From Dicyema japonicum (Eukaryota; Dicyemida; Rhombozoa; Dicyemidae), in the NCBI GenBank assembly GCA_011109175.1, contig RDEW01000018.1, forward strand, positions 617,304 through 681,303: a stretch of 64,000 bases of DNA, given 5' to 3'. A model generated the notes under the pieces. It was given only the letters and a program-made list of their open reading frames with translations. It was not told the DNA's origin and ran no database searches. The first letter of the stretch is position 1. Each line of letters opens with the position of its first letter. Of this stretch, positions 1 to 12,353 are shown piece by piece. A program made the position numbers and the translations under genes.

Positions 1-1452
<1,452 letters not shown>

Positions 1453-2751
1453 TTTTGTAATTACAAATGGGTTTTTTATTATTAATTACTAAAACCATAT
1501 GTTTGGAATTGCTATTTATATGGTGGTTCACATGCCTGAGAGTGAATTTCTCTAAATGTTTGTATGGGGATGCTGAACCAGATGTGTAGTTCGCTCACTG
1601 CCGGCTATTGTTTTCTTTCACGTTATAATGTCTATAGTTTGGTATTTCTGAGTATGACTATTATTAAACGCTTTCTAACTATTGATCCCTACTATGATGG
1701 CAACGCAGATCAATTGGAAGAGCCTCTATGATTCATGCACGTCATCATGGTTTTTGAGAGTAACTAGACGTCCTATTCTCTTAAGAAAAGACAGTGATTT
1801 TTTAGCTTATGTCTCGACAACAATAGCTGATGCATGAGTATTTCGTTTTTATCTCTTTTAGCCCTCTCAGCGTTTTCTCATAGGCTTCCCGACCAACATC
1901 GTAACTTTCTAATCATTAACATTAGAATAAGGTAAATATATTTTTGAATAAAAGAACATTTTAAAACTCGAAATGAGGTCGGATTTTCAGTATTTTATAG
2001 ACGGGGAAGAGCTATTTCAGAATATTCTACCTATATTACTGTAGGAATTGCATCAATGACTAATTTTTCTGGAATTTTTAAAAAATCTTTGTTATGAAGA
2101 GGGAACTGAAGACCTGATATTTTCGATAATGCCTGTGTTTATTATACGGACAATCTCCATGTTCCATTACCTCTTACTCACCGTTTCTCATTCCAATTGA
2201 GAATTTATTCAAAACGTGGAAAAACTATTTGTTTCCAAAGGAGGTGTTGAAAACGAGAAAATTAAAAAAAATAAAGTTTGTTTTTATCCTTTAAAAATTT
2301 GTTTTTTACTATTTAAAAATTTAGTGACGCTATTGATCGGGAAAGTTACGCTAATGGTCGGGAAACTCTAAATGTCTCAGGATATACAATATTCCAAGTC
2401 TTTTCATCTGTCGCATATATAAGATTATCTCTCAACCATGAGACAAATAACCTGTTTCTTAGGATACTTTTAATGACAATCTTTGACTTAATTATCGTCA
2501 AATGGAAACTAAGTTTTGCAGCACTCGTATCTTCAACTTGAACGGCATCTCATATGAAAATTATGTTACTTTCTGGGTGAATACGTCTTCTCTCTTTGTT
2601 CTGTTAAAAATGTCGCTTCTATAAATGATGAATTAACTTTTTATTACTGATTGACCACTTGTTCGAAGATCCGACTGTGATCGCATTCTTAAATTCTGAT
2701 ATACTGCTTTTTTCAAGTCTTAGAATTTCTTAGTGTGGGTGGCTTCAGGAA
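1453..2751. other. Intergenic, no gene recognised
   Basis: AT-rich DNA between MCM4 and the LINE fragment at 2752. No conserved reading frame seen. The right part may be the untranslated leader of that LINE, but nothing in the sequence proves this. Confidence 0.5.
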
Positions 2752-2901
2752 ATGCTTTTACTCTCTTTGTTACTTCTGTCTGGTGATGTGGAACCAAACC
2801 CCGGTCCTAGATCATCTCCTACGATTATGTTGCTAAATGTGAATGGAATCTGTACAAACACTGGAACCGCGCTACCAGATTGCAAATCTGAAGGCGGATA
2901 A
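2752..2901 (+). pseudogene. 5' end of an APE-type LINE with a canonical 2A-like peptide
   Basis: A 49-codon frame beginning MLLLSLLLLSGDVEPNPGP. Residues 10-19 (SGDVEPNPGP) match the ribosome-skipping 2A consensus D-x-E-x-N-P-G-P exactly, and the leucine-rich run before it is typical of 2A. After a short spacer comes MLLNVNGI, the conserved first strand of the apurinic-type endonuclease of CR1/Jockey-like LINEs. The rest of the endonuclease is missing: the frame stops at 2899-2901, and the next recognisable sequence (from about 3090) belongs to a different LINE. 2A-like peptides are known from the N-termini of several APE-type LINEs, so this is a recognised arrangement in a truncated copy. 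Confidence 0.8.
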
Positions 2902-3038
2902 GCACCATTGTATGGTACAAAGCTACTGTAGCAGAAGTGGTATCACTTTAAAAACATTCCTTGCGTGGTTTCAAGGGAGGAACATCGTGCCAAGCTGAAG
3001 TCTCTGTGGGAGCGTGGGAGATAGCGTGATTAGTTAAT

Positions 3039-3443
3039 TTGGCGTTACCGTGGTCTTTGGAATTTTTCATTTCATGCTCATTCGTTGTTCTTTGTATAAC
3101 AATCAAACGCGCACTGGAATCTTCCGGACACCCTACCATAGTGGAACTCACTGGCCCGGACAAGGGGAACAGAAAGCGACCGAATGGAGTAATAATATTT
3201 CTGTTCGAGGAAGGGAAACCATTAGTTTGGGATGCAACATGTGTCAAATCTATATCACGACGGTACTTCCCGCCGAAGAGAGCTAAAGAAAAGAATTATA
3301 GAAGACTCCTCGACCGATATGCCTTCCACGCGATTTCTGTTGAGACAAACGGAGCGATGAGCAGTAAGAAACTCGGACGTATTGCCTCACTCAGAAGCTA
3401 TGTTGACCGTGAAACGAGATGGCTCATCAGTTGGTCTCCATAG
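3039..3443 (+). pseudogene. RLE-endonuclease end of a PHD-type LINE (fragment)
   Basis: From about 3095 the frame encodes IIKRALESSG, KRPNG, then GKPLVWDATCV and a tail ending KLGRIASL...DRETRWLISW. This is colinear with the C-terminus of the element at 37967-40483 (IIKRALESAG, GRRPD, GRNLVWDVTCV, FLNHLGKLL...DLRETRWL). In that family this is the restriction-enzyme-like endonuclease that nicks the target; the catalytic RPD of the other copy reads RPN here, so the active site is probably lost. Only the last ~110 residues remain. Confidence 0.75.
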
Positions 3444-3619
3444 TGGTATCAATAAAGTCGGGAAACGCCGCATCAATAAAATCGGCGGGAATAAAATAAT
3501 TAAATTCTAACAGTTATATTTTTTTGTAAAATAATCTTGGAAATTGCCTTCTGTAATATTCGTGCATATATTCCATGATCGCCGAGTTAGTTAGGTCTAG
3601 ACTCCTTAGAGCCAACTCT

Positions 3620-4290
3620 GACGAGTAGTTCAGTTTCAGATAATAGCATTTGCATCATGCGCAGACTGTCTTCATCGACAACGTCTTTCAACACGGTAAG
3701 TAATTTACTCGTGTTGATGCTGTCAAAAGCCTTGCTCATGTCGATTCAAAGGATATGAAAGGATCGTTTGTATTTCTGACATATTGCGTGATCCAGCGAT
3801 GGATCCATACAACATCAGTTGTGGATATTCCAGGCCTGAAACCACTCTGACCGCAAGAAAGATATCGATTGACCGACATTGATATGCGACCTTGAACAAT
3901 AGTCGATAGAGTTTTTCTTAGAGTAGTGACTAGCACAATAGGTCATAAGCTTCCGAAGAGTCCCCGTCTTTTGCCCGGTTTATGAACGGGTATTAATATT
4001 CCGGTCCCGATTGGAAACGGGGGGTGTAATGCAAAAGCCTTGTTCAGTATTTGTGCTAAGAAGCTCGCCAGAATATCGGGAGCGTATTTGAATAATTCCC
4101 CCGGGACTCCATCACATCCTGCAGCTCTGTTGTTGTTCATATGGTGGAATGCTTCTAGAACCTCCGAATGTGTTACTTCGTTTGAAGAGCTCCGCGGATG
4201 CCCAATAAATATGGGTGCATAGGTATCATCTGTTTGGAATTGTTTCTGAAAGTGGTCAGCAATTCGTGAGGCTTTGTCCCCATCATCCAA
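3620..4290 (-). pseudogene. Non-LTR reverse transcriptase fragment
   Basis: Two minus-strand frames (4290-3943 and 3936-3736) plus a continuation to about 3620 cover the finger and palm of a reverse transcriptase. Seen in order: DDGDKASRIADHF, NNRAAGCDGVPGELFKYAP (RT motif 1), IGTGILIPVHKPGK, then after a short break RKTLSTIVQGRI, SGFRPGISTTDVVW, and after an in-frame stop DMSKAFDSI (catalytic Asp of motif A). The frames are broken at about 3940 and 3750 and the YADD part is absent. The GFRPGRSTTD type differs from the CR1-like LINEs elsewhere in the window; I cannot assign a clade. Confidence 0.7.
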
Positions 4291-4950
4291 TATTAGGTGT
4301 TCCGATTTGTAGAAGGAATAGCGAATCTCCAGACAGTAGGAATTGAGTTCCTACAGTGGTGTAGGGGCCTATCTTCTTAAGTACAATAGAGGGAATTCCA
4401 TCTGGACCACTTGCGCAAGACGATTTCTGGTTTTGAATTAGCCTTCCGCACAACGTCCATTGAAAGGCTGCTCGAGGTTGCCTCGAGTTTTGGTTTGTTG
4501 AAACTGTGGGAGGACCCACATTTTTCTGGTATATGATGAAGCCACGAATAAAATTTTATAATCTTGTTTAAAAAGTTTTTGTTCTCTAGGTCTTCGCAAG
4601 GATGCGGTCCCAAAGAGTTGGTAGAGCCCCGAAGAGTATTCCACATCCTCGTGAGGGGAGACTGTTTGTTTAAAGTGTACATAAGGTTATTCCAGTCTCT
4701 TTCCTGTTTCACCTTAGCCTTGTATTTGATTTCTCTCCAAGGCTCGGATCCTCTCCCTGGTTTCTCAAGACTGATTCTGCAGGCTTTTTAGGCAATTTCT
4801 TTCTTTCCTTCTTTCCTTCGTAAGTGAGTCGGGTGCGCGGGATGGCTTCTTCGTGAAGTGGATTAGCTTTCTTTTGATAAAAGTCCTCATGCCCTCTCGC
4901 AGTACACAATTGAAGTAGAGTAAAGCGTTATCGAAAGGGTTGAAGCTGTT
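4291..4950 (-). pseudogene. CR1/Jockey-like LINE fragment (linker and start of RT)
   Basis: Minus-strand frame 4712-4377 reads KQERDWNNLMYTLNKQSPLTRMWNTLRG (the linker between endonuclease and RT in CR1-like LINEs) and continues to SCASGPDGIPSIVLKKIGP, RT motif 1. The frame 4909-4709 upstream looks like the preceding lysine-rich linker. It abuts the unrelated RT fragment at about 4290-4330, so two truncated LINEs lie back to back. Confidence 0.6.
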
Positions 4951-5758
4951 AGGGTCTAACCATGCTTTAACTAATACTCACTATAAATAATTCTTTTGGC
5001 TTGATTTATTGGAATATCTCACTGTTAAGGTAAATTGAGTCTGTTAGGAAGTTTCTAGGGAGTTATTGCTTTTATTATTCTTTACCAGTAAGCCTAGTGG
5101 TCGGTGTTGAGGTGGTGACTCACTTTATTGCACGAAATGTCTGCTTAGTTTTATGGTGAATGAAAGTCTTTATCTTCTTTCTTCTTAGAGCATAGACGAG
5201 GTGGCCGACTCGGAGGGACATGTAAAAATGAAGTGTTAGATGCACGAAAGATCCGGTTCTTTAGGATCACAAAATTGAAAGAATTTGAGATCATTCTTCA
5301 GAAGCAGATATAGGGTGGTAGTTAATATGATGTTGGTTATAATAATCCTCCTTAATGATTTTAAAGTCATTTTGGGGGATTGATTAATTGGGAGAGTGAT
5401 TTTTGCAGATACTCAACGGAGTGAGAGTATCCTCCTAATCACAATCGCCAAGGTTAATCTTGATGATTTTTGAATCACAAGATCGATTCAATAGTAAAAA
5501 CTAAATATTGAAGATTGACTACATTTAGCCCATAACAGTCCCTAACAATGACTTTTACTCTTATTTAGGAAACAGATTACATCAACCTCTACTTTTGCAT
5601 CGATCCCACGTGGTCCCTTACGTAGGATTTGCGCAAAAAATCACTTTTACCTCATTATAAAATCACGTAGTATTTTATAAAATAAATTACTAAATTTATT
5701 AAGTATTATGACAAAGAGAAAACAACCTTATCACTTTATTATATAAAGATTATCGCCT
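4951..5758. other. Intergenic with a tRNA-Ser-like stretch
   Basis: No coding signal. At 5195-5275 the sequence GACGAGGTGGCCGACTCGG resembles the 5' end of eukaryotic tRNA-Ser (acceptor and A box), with a poor B-box-like GGTTC about 60 nt later and no pairing 3' acceptor. It is probably a SINE head or tRNA pseudogene. Confidence 0.4.
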
Positions 5759-6512
5759 TTCCCTCATACGTTCATATTCCTTACGTAATTTACGCTCATA
5801 AGAGGTCTCCCTTGTACGCTTATGACGATCTTCGCATGATGGGGATCTACTATGATCATAAGTATTACCTCCGTCGTCTTCTCTTTTCCTTTGAAGGAGA
5901 TCTACTCCTTTTGTAAGGATAAGGGCCAATCTCCCTAAGTTTTAACTCAATGTCCTTATGAACAGGGACAGGAATGCGAGGGAATATTGTATCAAACCAG
6001 TCCAGTTTGTTTAACCACTGACGAAGCATCTCCCCAATGGACATTTCACAACCTCCGCCAGCCTTAACATCAATAACCTCATTGTCATTCAAATAGGGTT
6101 CAAACCACCCCCAAATAGTCTTAAGTTGAGTATATCTAATGTAACGACAATAAATACCTCAAATACATGAAACCCATAGCTCTAATATACGGAGAGTCTC
6201 TATGAGTGATAATTCCCTTCAGTTGCCGACCAGTCAACTTCATCATGTGTAGCTTGAGTAAAATACAGAATGAACTAGAGATTACTCCACCACAACCAAC
6301 TCCCCTAACCTTAATCATTACAATATATATACAGCGCCACACATTCCACTTGGTGCTCCTGGATTTCTACTGCCCTTTTCCCATGGCTCCAAATGAGTCA
6401 CTTTATTATATATTTCATCTATTATATCACTGTAGGCGTTTATTTCCACAAGATTGTGTTTAAAATATAACGATGACTGAATGTTGGCCAGAATTAGTGG
6501 ATTTATGTTCAT
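5759..6512 (-). CDS. PRPF38B: PRP38B-like pre-mRNA splicing factor
   Basis: Ortholog of PRPF38B, a spliceosome-associated protein of the PRP38 family. Start ATG at 6512-6510 gives MNINPLILANIQSS, matching the family's conserved MNLNPMILTNI. Exons 6512-6333, 6309-6158, 6135-5869 and 5846-5759 are separated by introns of 23, 22 and 22 nt; the joined frame is 687 nt (228 residues). Conserved blocks: YFK..L.E..AYSDIIDEIYNKVTHLEPWEKGSR, GMCGAVRGVGCGG, THRDSPYIRAMGFMYLRY, DVKAGGGCEMSIGEMLRQWL, DWFDTIFPRIPVPV. The last exon encodes a basic Arg/Ser/Glu-rich tail of only about 55 residues, whereas animal PRPF38B usually has an RS domain of several hundred. Without the final intron the frame would stop at 5862; splicing it restores an RSP..RERR tail, which I prefer. 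Confidence 0.94.
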
Positions 6513-7616
6513 TGACTTGTCATTTCCACAGCAGGAAGAGGTTCATTAGGAGGCATCACTACAAATATATACTATTTTTTAAATTTAAATAAATATTATA
6601 TTTATAGACATATTAAATAAGATTTAACTTTTTGTTACCCCTCCCCAATTTGAATCATCAAATGAGGGAAAAAGTTGATGGCTCTTTTCGTTCCTTCCGG
6701 AATGGGTGACACCTTTTCGGGTGAGCCACAAGACATCTCGTTAAGCACACATCCAGAAATTAAGCTCCACAAAATCAATTCAATATACCAGAAAACTATA
6801 TTTATGGAGGGTCTCATTCTGGATCAATGGTTAATTCTATACTTGCGGAAGCTACGAATCGTAGTCGCGGAACCGGATTCCTTCGGGTCTGTAAGGAGGA
6901 AGGAAACCCGCATAGCTTGTCCTTTTCCAATGCAAAAGAAAGTCGATTAATTAGGAAGTTCTCCTCCACAATTGGATTCCTCTGCAGGGATGAGATAAGG
7001 CTCTTTCGCACGGTAGTGGGAACAAAAAAAGACCACAGACATTGGATGGCTAATTCGATGCGGGAACTTTACCTAACTTCCTGATGTTTTTCTGTCTTTT
7101 TTTCTCAGTGATCATGGGGTTCTAAATAAATAAAGATATCTTTGTAAAACTACAAAAATTCTCCTTGATTATGGGTTTTATTTTAAGAAGCTTGTTTGTG
7201 CACAGATGGTGCTCCGTTTATGGTTGGACAATATGCTGTTGTTGCTACCAAATACGAGCTGAAATAGACAAAAATCATTGCTTGTTTTGGTAAGAAATGT
7301 GTGTAAACAATTTTTTTCATTTATGAAAGTAAAAAAAACTACTCAAAGAAAAATACTCACTAATAAAAATTTATCCAATATAATAAAAGTTGGAACTACA
7401 AAAATAGCTGTACCCGACATATCAAAAATTGTATCCAAAAAGATGTCAATACTCTGAGAGTAGCCAAGATTAAATGGTGGTGATTAAATAATTAAGTTTC
7501 TCTTATTTTTTTTGTTTTTCATTATAATAAATAAATATTTAAAAAAAATTAATATATCAGAACTAATTCCCTTGATGAGGGCCAAGGAAAAGAAATACGT
7601 AGTGCTACGCGACTGA
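6513..7616. other. Intergenic, no gene recognised
   Basis: Overlapping frames of 65-91 codons at 6635-7084 on both strands show no recognisable domain, and none is favoured by splicing signals. The rest is AT-rich and non-coding in appearance. Confidence 0.45.
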
Positions 7617-7750
7617 TTACCTTATATCCCATTGTTGTTGAGACGACTGGAAGAATAAGTGGGAAATTGCTTCGTTTCATAAATAAGCTTGGACGCCTAG
7701 CAACGTTGGTAATGTCGGCTGGGATCACGTTTGATGGGTTTTTGTGTTAA
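7617..7750 (+). pseudogene. Short remnant of the PHD-type LINE endonuclease
   Basis: A 44-codon frame contains PIVVETTGRISGKLLRFINKL, colinear with APVAIETSGNFGPKTLKFLNHL at the C-terminus of the element at 37967-40483. It is a third, strongly truncated copy of that LINE family. Confidence 0.55.
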
Positions 7751-8284
7751 TTTGTTAAATTCGTTTGTTAGCGATAATAAATCGAATAATAACAAAAACT
7801 TGTTGAAAGAATTATAGATTTTTTTGCCAGTCGTTTTTTCTTTCATAGGTTTAATAGCAAATAATTATTCCTTGACAGTTATATCATGGAAAATTAAACG
7901 GGAAAATACACATAGTTTCGCGATATCAATCGTATCCTTAAAACTCAATCGATTGGGATTGACCAGTTGGCCACCCCGCCCTAACAAATGTGAGAACTGA
8001 AAGGCTGCCTATGTGAGAATATTATAGTAATGCTCGTAGAATCAGGGTGTCAGAAGGTGCAAGGTTTAGTGGATGCGATTACACAATGATGGTACTGAAA
8101 ATTTCAGACTAGGGTACTCTAACTCCCAGAGTGACTGCCTATAAGATATCTGTAGCGGTCACAGGGAGTGAGCTCCGTCTGAAAATAGCCTTAAAAATGA
8201 TTAAATTGTTTTGCAATAAAGCAGTGAGAATAAAAGTAAGTCAATTTGCAAATCTGCGTAACCAAACAAATTTTAAAGAAAATA

Positions 8285-8850
8285 TTAAATTTCTAAGGCA
8301 AAAATATCATCAAAGTCTTGTTGAGTTACTTTGAAAATATCGTTGAGGATGGAAATATCCAACAAAGTAACAATTCCGACAATAGAGATAACCTGATTCA
8401 AGAAATACACACTGCTGTATCTCCTCATTTGGATATGCATAATCAACTCCTCGTACATCTGCAAATTGACCTGCTCAATCCTTTTTGGATCTTTAGGATT
8501 GGTCCCCACTACAAATTTAGTTATGAATGTCAACCATATTCACACATCATCATTCTGTAAATCTGGTTGTAGTCAGCAGATATGAGGGACATGATGTTGA
8601 GGAGATCGAATAGTGCTTCAAGGCGAAGCACAAAATCGTAAGGGAAGTTTTTCCAGTTTTGAAAAATTTGGGAAAAACAAATGATCGGCTGAATAAAAAA
8701 AGATTCAAGAAGCAGTATAGCTGAGAATCTCTTAGCAATGATGTTTTTTTTATCCTCCAAGTCCATGTCCATATCCAAAGTTAGTCCATTTTTCAGTCTT
8801 TTGTGGAAAGAATATTTTATTTTCCTGATTACATCTTCATCTAAGATCAT
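8285..8850 (-). CDS. Unrecognised 179-residue protein, copy 1
   Basis: Two exons (8850-8535 and 8508-8285) joined by a 26-nt GT-AG intron (8509-8534) give one 179-residue frame starting MILDEDVIRKIKYSFHKRL and ending DDIFALEI. I do not recognise the family. There are hydrophobic stretches around LLLESFFIQPIICFSQIF and YFLNQVISIVGIVTLLDI, possibly membrane or buried helices, and a conserved-looking GTNPKDPKRIEQVN. A second copy lies at 9754-10319 with the same intron position and length and only about nine residue differences, so the protein is being conserved in both. An upstream AG in GATAG lies directly before the start. Confidence 0.65.
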
Positions 8851-8990
8851 TATCTATCACACTGAAACGTAGATAGTAATTTATGGTAAAACCTTAACGT
8901 TGGTCAACAATGACGTTATAATGACGTCACAATATTGCCACAACAATTCATTTCATAATTTTAAAAAGTTCATTTCTCTATTTAAAAAAA

Positions 8991-9343
8991 NNNNNNNNNN
9001 NNNNNNNNNNNNNNNNNNNNNNNNNNNNNNNNNNNNNNNNNNNNNNNNNNNNNNNNNNNNNNNNNNNNNNNNNNNNNNNNNNNNNNNNNNNNNNNNNNNN
9101 NNNNNNNNNNNNNNNNNNNNNNNNNNNNNNNNNNNNNNNNNNNNNNNNNNNNNNNNNNNNNNNNNNNNNNNNNNNNNNNNNNNNNNNNNNNNNNNNNNNN
9201 NNNNNNNNNNNNNNNNNNNNNNNNNNNNNNNNNNNNNNNNNNNNNNNNNNNNNNNNNNNNNNNNNNNNNNNNNNNNNNNNNNNNNNNNNNNNNNNNNNNN
9301 NNNNNNNNNNNNNNNNNNNNNNNNNNNNNNNNNNNNNNNNNNN
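8991..9343. other. Assembly gap (353 N)
   Basis: Run of N. The sequence directly left of it (from about 8000) and the sequence from about 9450 to 10455 to its right are diverged copies of each other. Confidence 0.99.
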
Positions 9344-9661
9344 GCGGCAAAAAGGTTGCCATTTGTTTGGAATAACCGGGAGTCCCACAGGAGTCAGTAT
9401 AAAGCCCAATCCTCATTAATATCTTTCTCGCTTAACATCCCTCAAACCAATGTGAGAACTGACAGGCTGTCTATGTGCATGCCACTGTATTCTAGTAACG
9501 CTCGTAGAATCAGGGTGTCGGAGGGTGCAAGATTCAGCGGATGGGATTACACAATGGCGGTGCTAAAAATCTCAGATATGGGTACTCTAACTCCCAGAGT
9601 GACTGACTATAAGATATCTGTAGCGGTCACAGGGGGTGAGCTCCGTCTGAAAATAGCCTGA
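9344..9661 (+). CDS. Possible 3' exon of an unrecognised gene
   Basis: An open frame of about 105 codons runs out of the N gap and ends at 9659-9661 (GGELRLKIA, stop). It includes RRIRVSEGARFSGWDYTM and TLTPRVTDYKISVAV. The duplicate region to the left (about 8000-8190) has the same sequence with a frameshift and an in-frame TAG, so either that copy is decayed or the frame is not coding. It is convergent with the minus-strand gene at 9754-10319. No family recognised. Confidence 0.35.
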   Translation, partial: AAKRLPFVWNNRESHRSQYKAQSSLISFSLNIPQTNVRTDRLSMCMPLYSSNARRIRVSEGARFSGWDYTMAVLKISDMGTLTPRVTDYKISVAVTGGELRLKIA

Positions 9662-9753
9662 AAAATGCTTAAATTATTTTGCAATAAAGCAGTGAGAATA
9701 AGAGTAAGTCGATTTGCAAATATGCGTCACCGAACAAATTTTTAAAGAAAACA

Positions 9754-10319
9754 TTAAATTTCTAAGGCAAAAATATCATCAAAGTCTTGTTGAGTTACTT
9801 TGAAAATATCGTTGAGGATGGAAATATCCAACAAAGTAACAATTCCGACAATAGAGATAACCTGATTCAGGAAATACACACTGCTGTATCTCCTCATTTG
9901 GATATGCATAATCAACTCCTCATAAATCTGTAAATTGACCTGCTCTATCCTTTTTGGATCTTTAGGGTTGGTCCCCACTGTAAATTTAGTTATGAAAGTG
10001 AACCATATTCACACATCATCATTCTGTAAATCTGGTTGTAGTCAGCAGATATGAGGGACATGATGTTGAGGAGATCAAATATTGCTTCAAGGCGAAGCAC
10101 AAAATCGTAAGGGAAGATTTTCCAGTTTTGAAAAATTTGGGAAAAACAAATTATTGGCAGAATAAAAAAAGATTCAAGAAGCAGCATAGCTGAGAATCTC
10201 TGAGCAATGATGGTTTTTTTATCCTCCAAGTCCATGTCCATATCCAAAGTTAGTCCATTTTTCAGTCTTTTGTGGAAAGAATATTTTATTTCCCTGATTA
10301 CTTCTTCATCTAAGATCAT
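9754..10319 (-). CDS. Unrecognised 179-residue protein, copy 2
   Basis: Exons 10319-10004 and 9977-9754, with a 26-nt intron (9978-10003), encode 179 residues, MILDEEVIREIKYSFHKRL to DDIFALEI. Compared with copy 1 most base differences are silent or conservative and both splice junctions are intact, which argues for a functional protein. Flanking non-coding sequence is also shared, including a stretch with two TGACGT motifs upstream of the start. The copies could be tandem paralogs or two haplotypes placed in series across the N gap. Confidence 0.65.
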
Positions 10320-10459
10320 TATCTATCACATTGAAACGTAGATAGTATTTTATGGTAAAACCTTAACGTTGGTCAACAATGACGTTATAATGACGTCACA
10401 ATATTGCCACAACGATTCATTTCATAATTTTAAAAAGTTCATTTCTTTACTTAAAAATC

Positions 10460-11060
10460 TATTTACTATATTTTTTTAAATAATATAAAACCGCACATTT
10501 TAATGTTAATCCAATTAATCCAGAAATCCTTAATTTATACTTTTTTCATTAAATTATAATAATCTATATTCCACGAACTCTTAATCACATGAGGGCTATC
10601 TGAGGATTATACGATTCTATTATTTAAAGAATAATCTCATGCAAGGACCTGAATACTTACAGTGCCACTATTGGATGCTTTCAAAGGGAAAGTCAAGAGT
10701 GGACTAGATGGGTTACATAATGATTACCGAATCGCTCTCCAACCATAAGAAACTCACCGCAATGGGCAGGAGTTCGCTATACAAGAGTTATTGGAATTCA
10801 CCTACAAATGTTATTGTGTGAACGACAGGATGATAGTCTCGGGAACTTATTTAGCGATTAAAAAAAATATCTTATTTAGGAAAAATTAAAGAAAATGTCT
10901 GTTCGTTTTTTTTGCCGTGTGTAATTAGTAGGGCAATTTAAGTGCTAAAATGAATTTGGAATAATTATTTTTTAACTTTGTTAAAAAAAACATACATTAT
11001 AAATGCTATAAGTGCTATTTTTAATTTTAAATGCTAATTTTTGTTTAAATGCTAATTTAA
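10460..11060. other. Intergenic, no gene recognised
   Basis: AT-rich sequence with short T- and A-runs. No supported coding frame; a few repeated 'aatgct' words near 11000-11060. Confidence 0.45.
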
Positions 11061-11900
11061 ATTGCAGTTAATAATGTGTTTACGGATTCCGAAACCTGCA
11101 GGTCCAATCGAAAATTTCAAACCGATCGNCACGAGGAACCATGACCGTGGTTTCCTGTGTTTCTGCAAAGTACCAGGATCGTCACTCAAATCTCCCTTAT
11201 TCAGGACCTATTCAAAAACACTCGTAAAAAATGTCTCATCCCATTATACAAACAATCAATCAGGACTACGCTTAATTATGCCTTCCCATGTTGGCCCCAC
11301 ATATCACTCACTATGCTAGGAAAACTACAACAGATGCAGAACTTAGCATTGAGATTTATAAAGGGAGGTCTAAAATCTACTCTTGTGACCACCTACGCTA
11401 GGAGACGAACATTACGTAGAAATGCGAGGCTTACAATATCTCCAACAATCACTTGACCCTAAGAAACCTTATCATTAGTCAACCGCACGAATATCAATAT
11501 AATCTTTACTGGCCTCCAAATAACACTCAGGAAAATCTTATCTCCACCAAAAACTGAACCTAGAATAATGAAAGTGTTCATGTCCACTCGCCATATGGAG
11601 ACAACAAAATTTTGGGCGCAGACCTCCTGATCAAATTGAACTTCAGTCTGTTATATGCAAGAATGTGTTGGGAGATTGTGAATACTCGACATTCCTTTCA
11701 TTGGATCCTAAAAGGGAACAATTATCCAAGACCAGAAGCATCGTTTTGCTTTGTTCAAGACAGAAACATGTTCTACGGAGATCATGATGGGATGCGTAAT
11801 CATTTTAAAAGTGAAAGAGAACCATGATGTCAAAGGATGCTTCACAAAGATAAGAAGACATAACAAAGTCGCCTAATGTCTACACTTCAATTTTTAGGAG
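11061..11900 (+). pseudogene. Jockey/CR1-like LINE, deleted and frame-broken
   Basis: At 11085-11130 the frame reads LRIPKPAGPIENFKPI, the RT motif following motif 1, and is interrupted by a single N at 11129. From about 11220 the C-terminal RT 'thumb' appears: LIPLYKQSIRTTLNYAFPCWP followed by LQQMQNLALRFIKGGLKST, typical of Jockey-like elements. The palm with YADD is missing, so the copy is internally deleted. Confidence 0.6.
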
Positions 11901-12060
11901 TTTGGCTTTAAAAAACGAGAGAAAGTTAGAAGCTCTTTTAGTGCAGTTTGTTATGATGAACAGCGTTGAATGAGGGTTAACATCCTCATCATGACTGACA
12001 TAGTCATTTGGGGTAATCCAGACTTGTTCGTCTTTTATAAAATGAGTAATCAAATACTCT

Positions 12061-12300
12061 TAGTCCTAGTGGAGATAATATCTCCCGAATCTTCAGCAAG
12101 AGGACACTTGTGTAATAATTAGTAGTGGGTTCGATTCCAACCCCGCAACCTACAAGGTCAAGGATTCCGTTCTGGTCTGTGTTTTTATATATTACTAAAA
12201 GCGGCAGTTAATCCACCTACCTCAGGAGATGTCTGACTAACATCTAACTCTTCCCTACTCCACCGGAGGGGTTTTCTCATGGCGGATATGAACCGATGCT
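12061..12300 (+). repeat. tRNA-derived SINE (family A), partial
   Basis: A perfect RNA polymerase III B box (GGTTCGATTCC, 12129-12139) lies about 65 nt after an A-box-like TAGTCCTAGTGG (12061-12072). At 12225-12300 the body shared with the SINE copies at 15225 and 61205 appears (ctccaccggaggggtttt..gcggatatg). This supports a tRNA head fused to the family A body. Confidence 0.55.
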
Positions 12301-12353
12301 TTGAAAGGATGTATTTAAAGCAAACCTCAATATTTAAAACTAAAACATTCGTT

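Noticed and set aside
5195-5275. tRNA-Ser gene
   Set aside because: The first 16 bases fit tRNA-Ser, but the D arm is altered, no 3' acceptor is found and the B box is poor.
6635-7084. Several overlapping frames of 60-91 codons on both strands
   Set aside because: No domain, no splice support and no similarity to other parts of the window strong enough to call a gene or repeat.
8900-9661. Long plus-strand frame across the N gap
   Set aside because: Most of it is N. Only the part from 9344 has sequence, and the duplicate of that part is broken; reported separately with low confidence.
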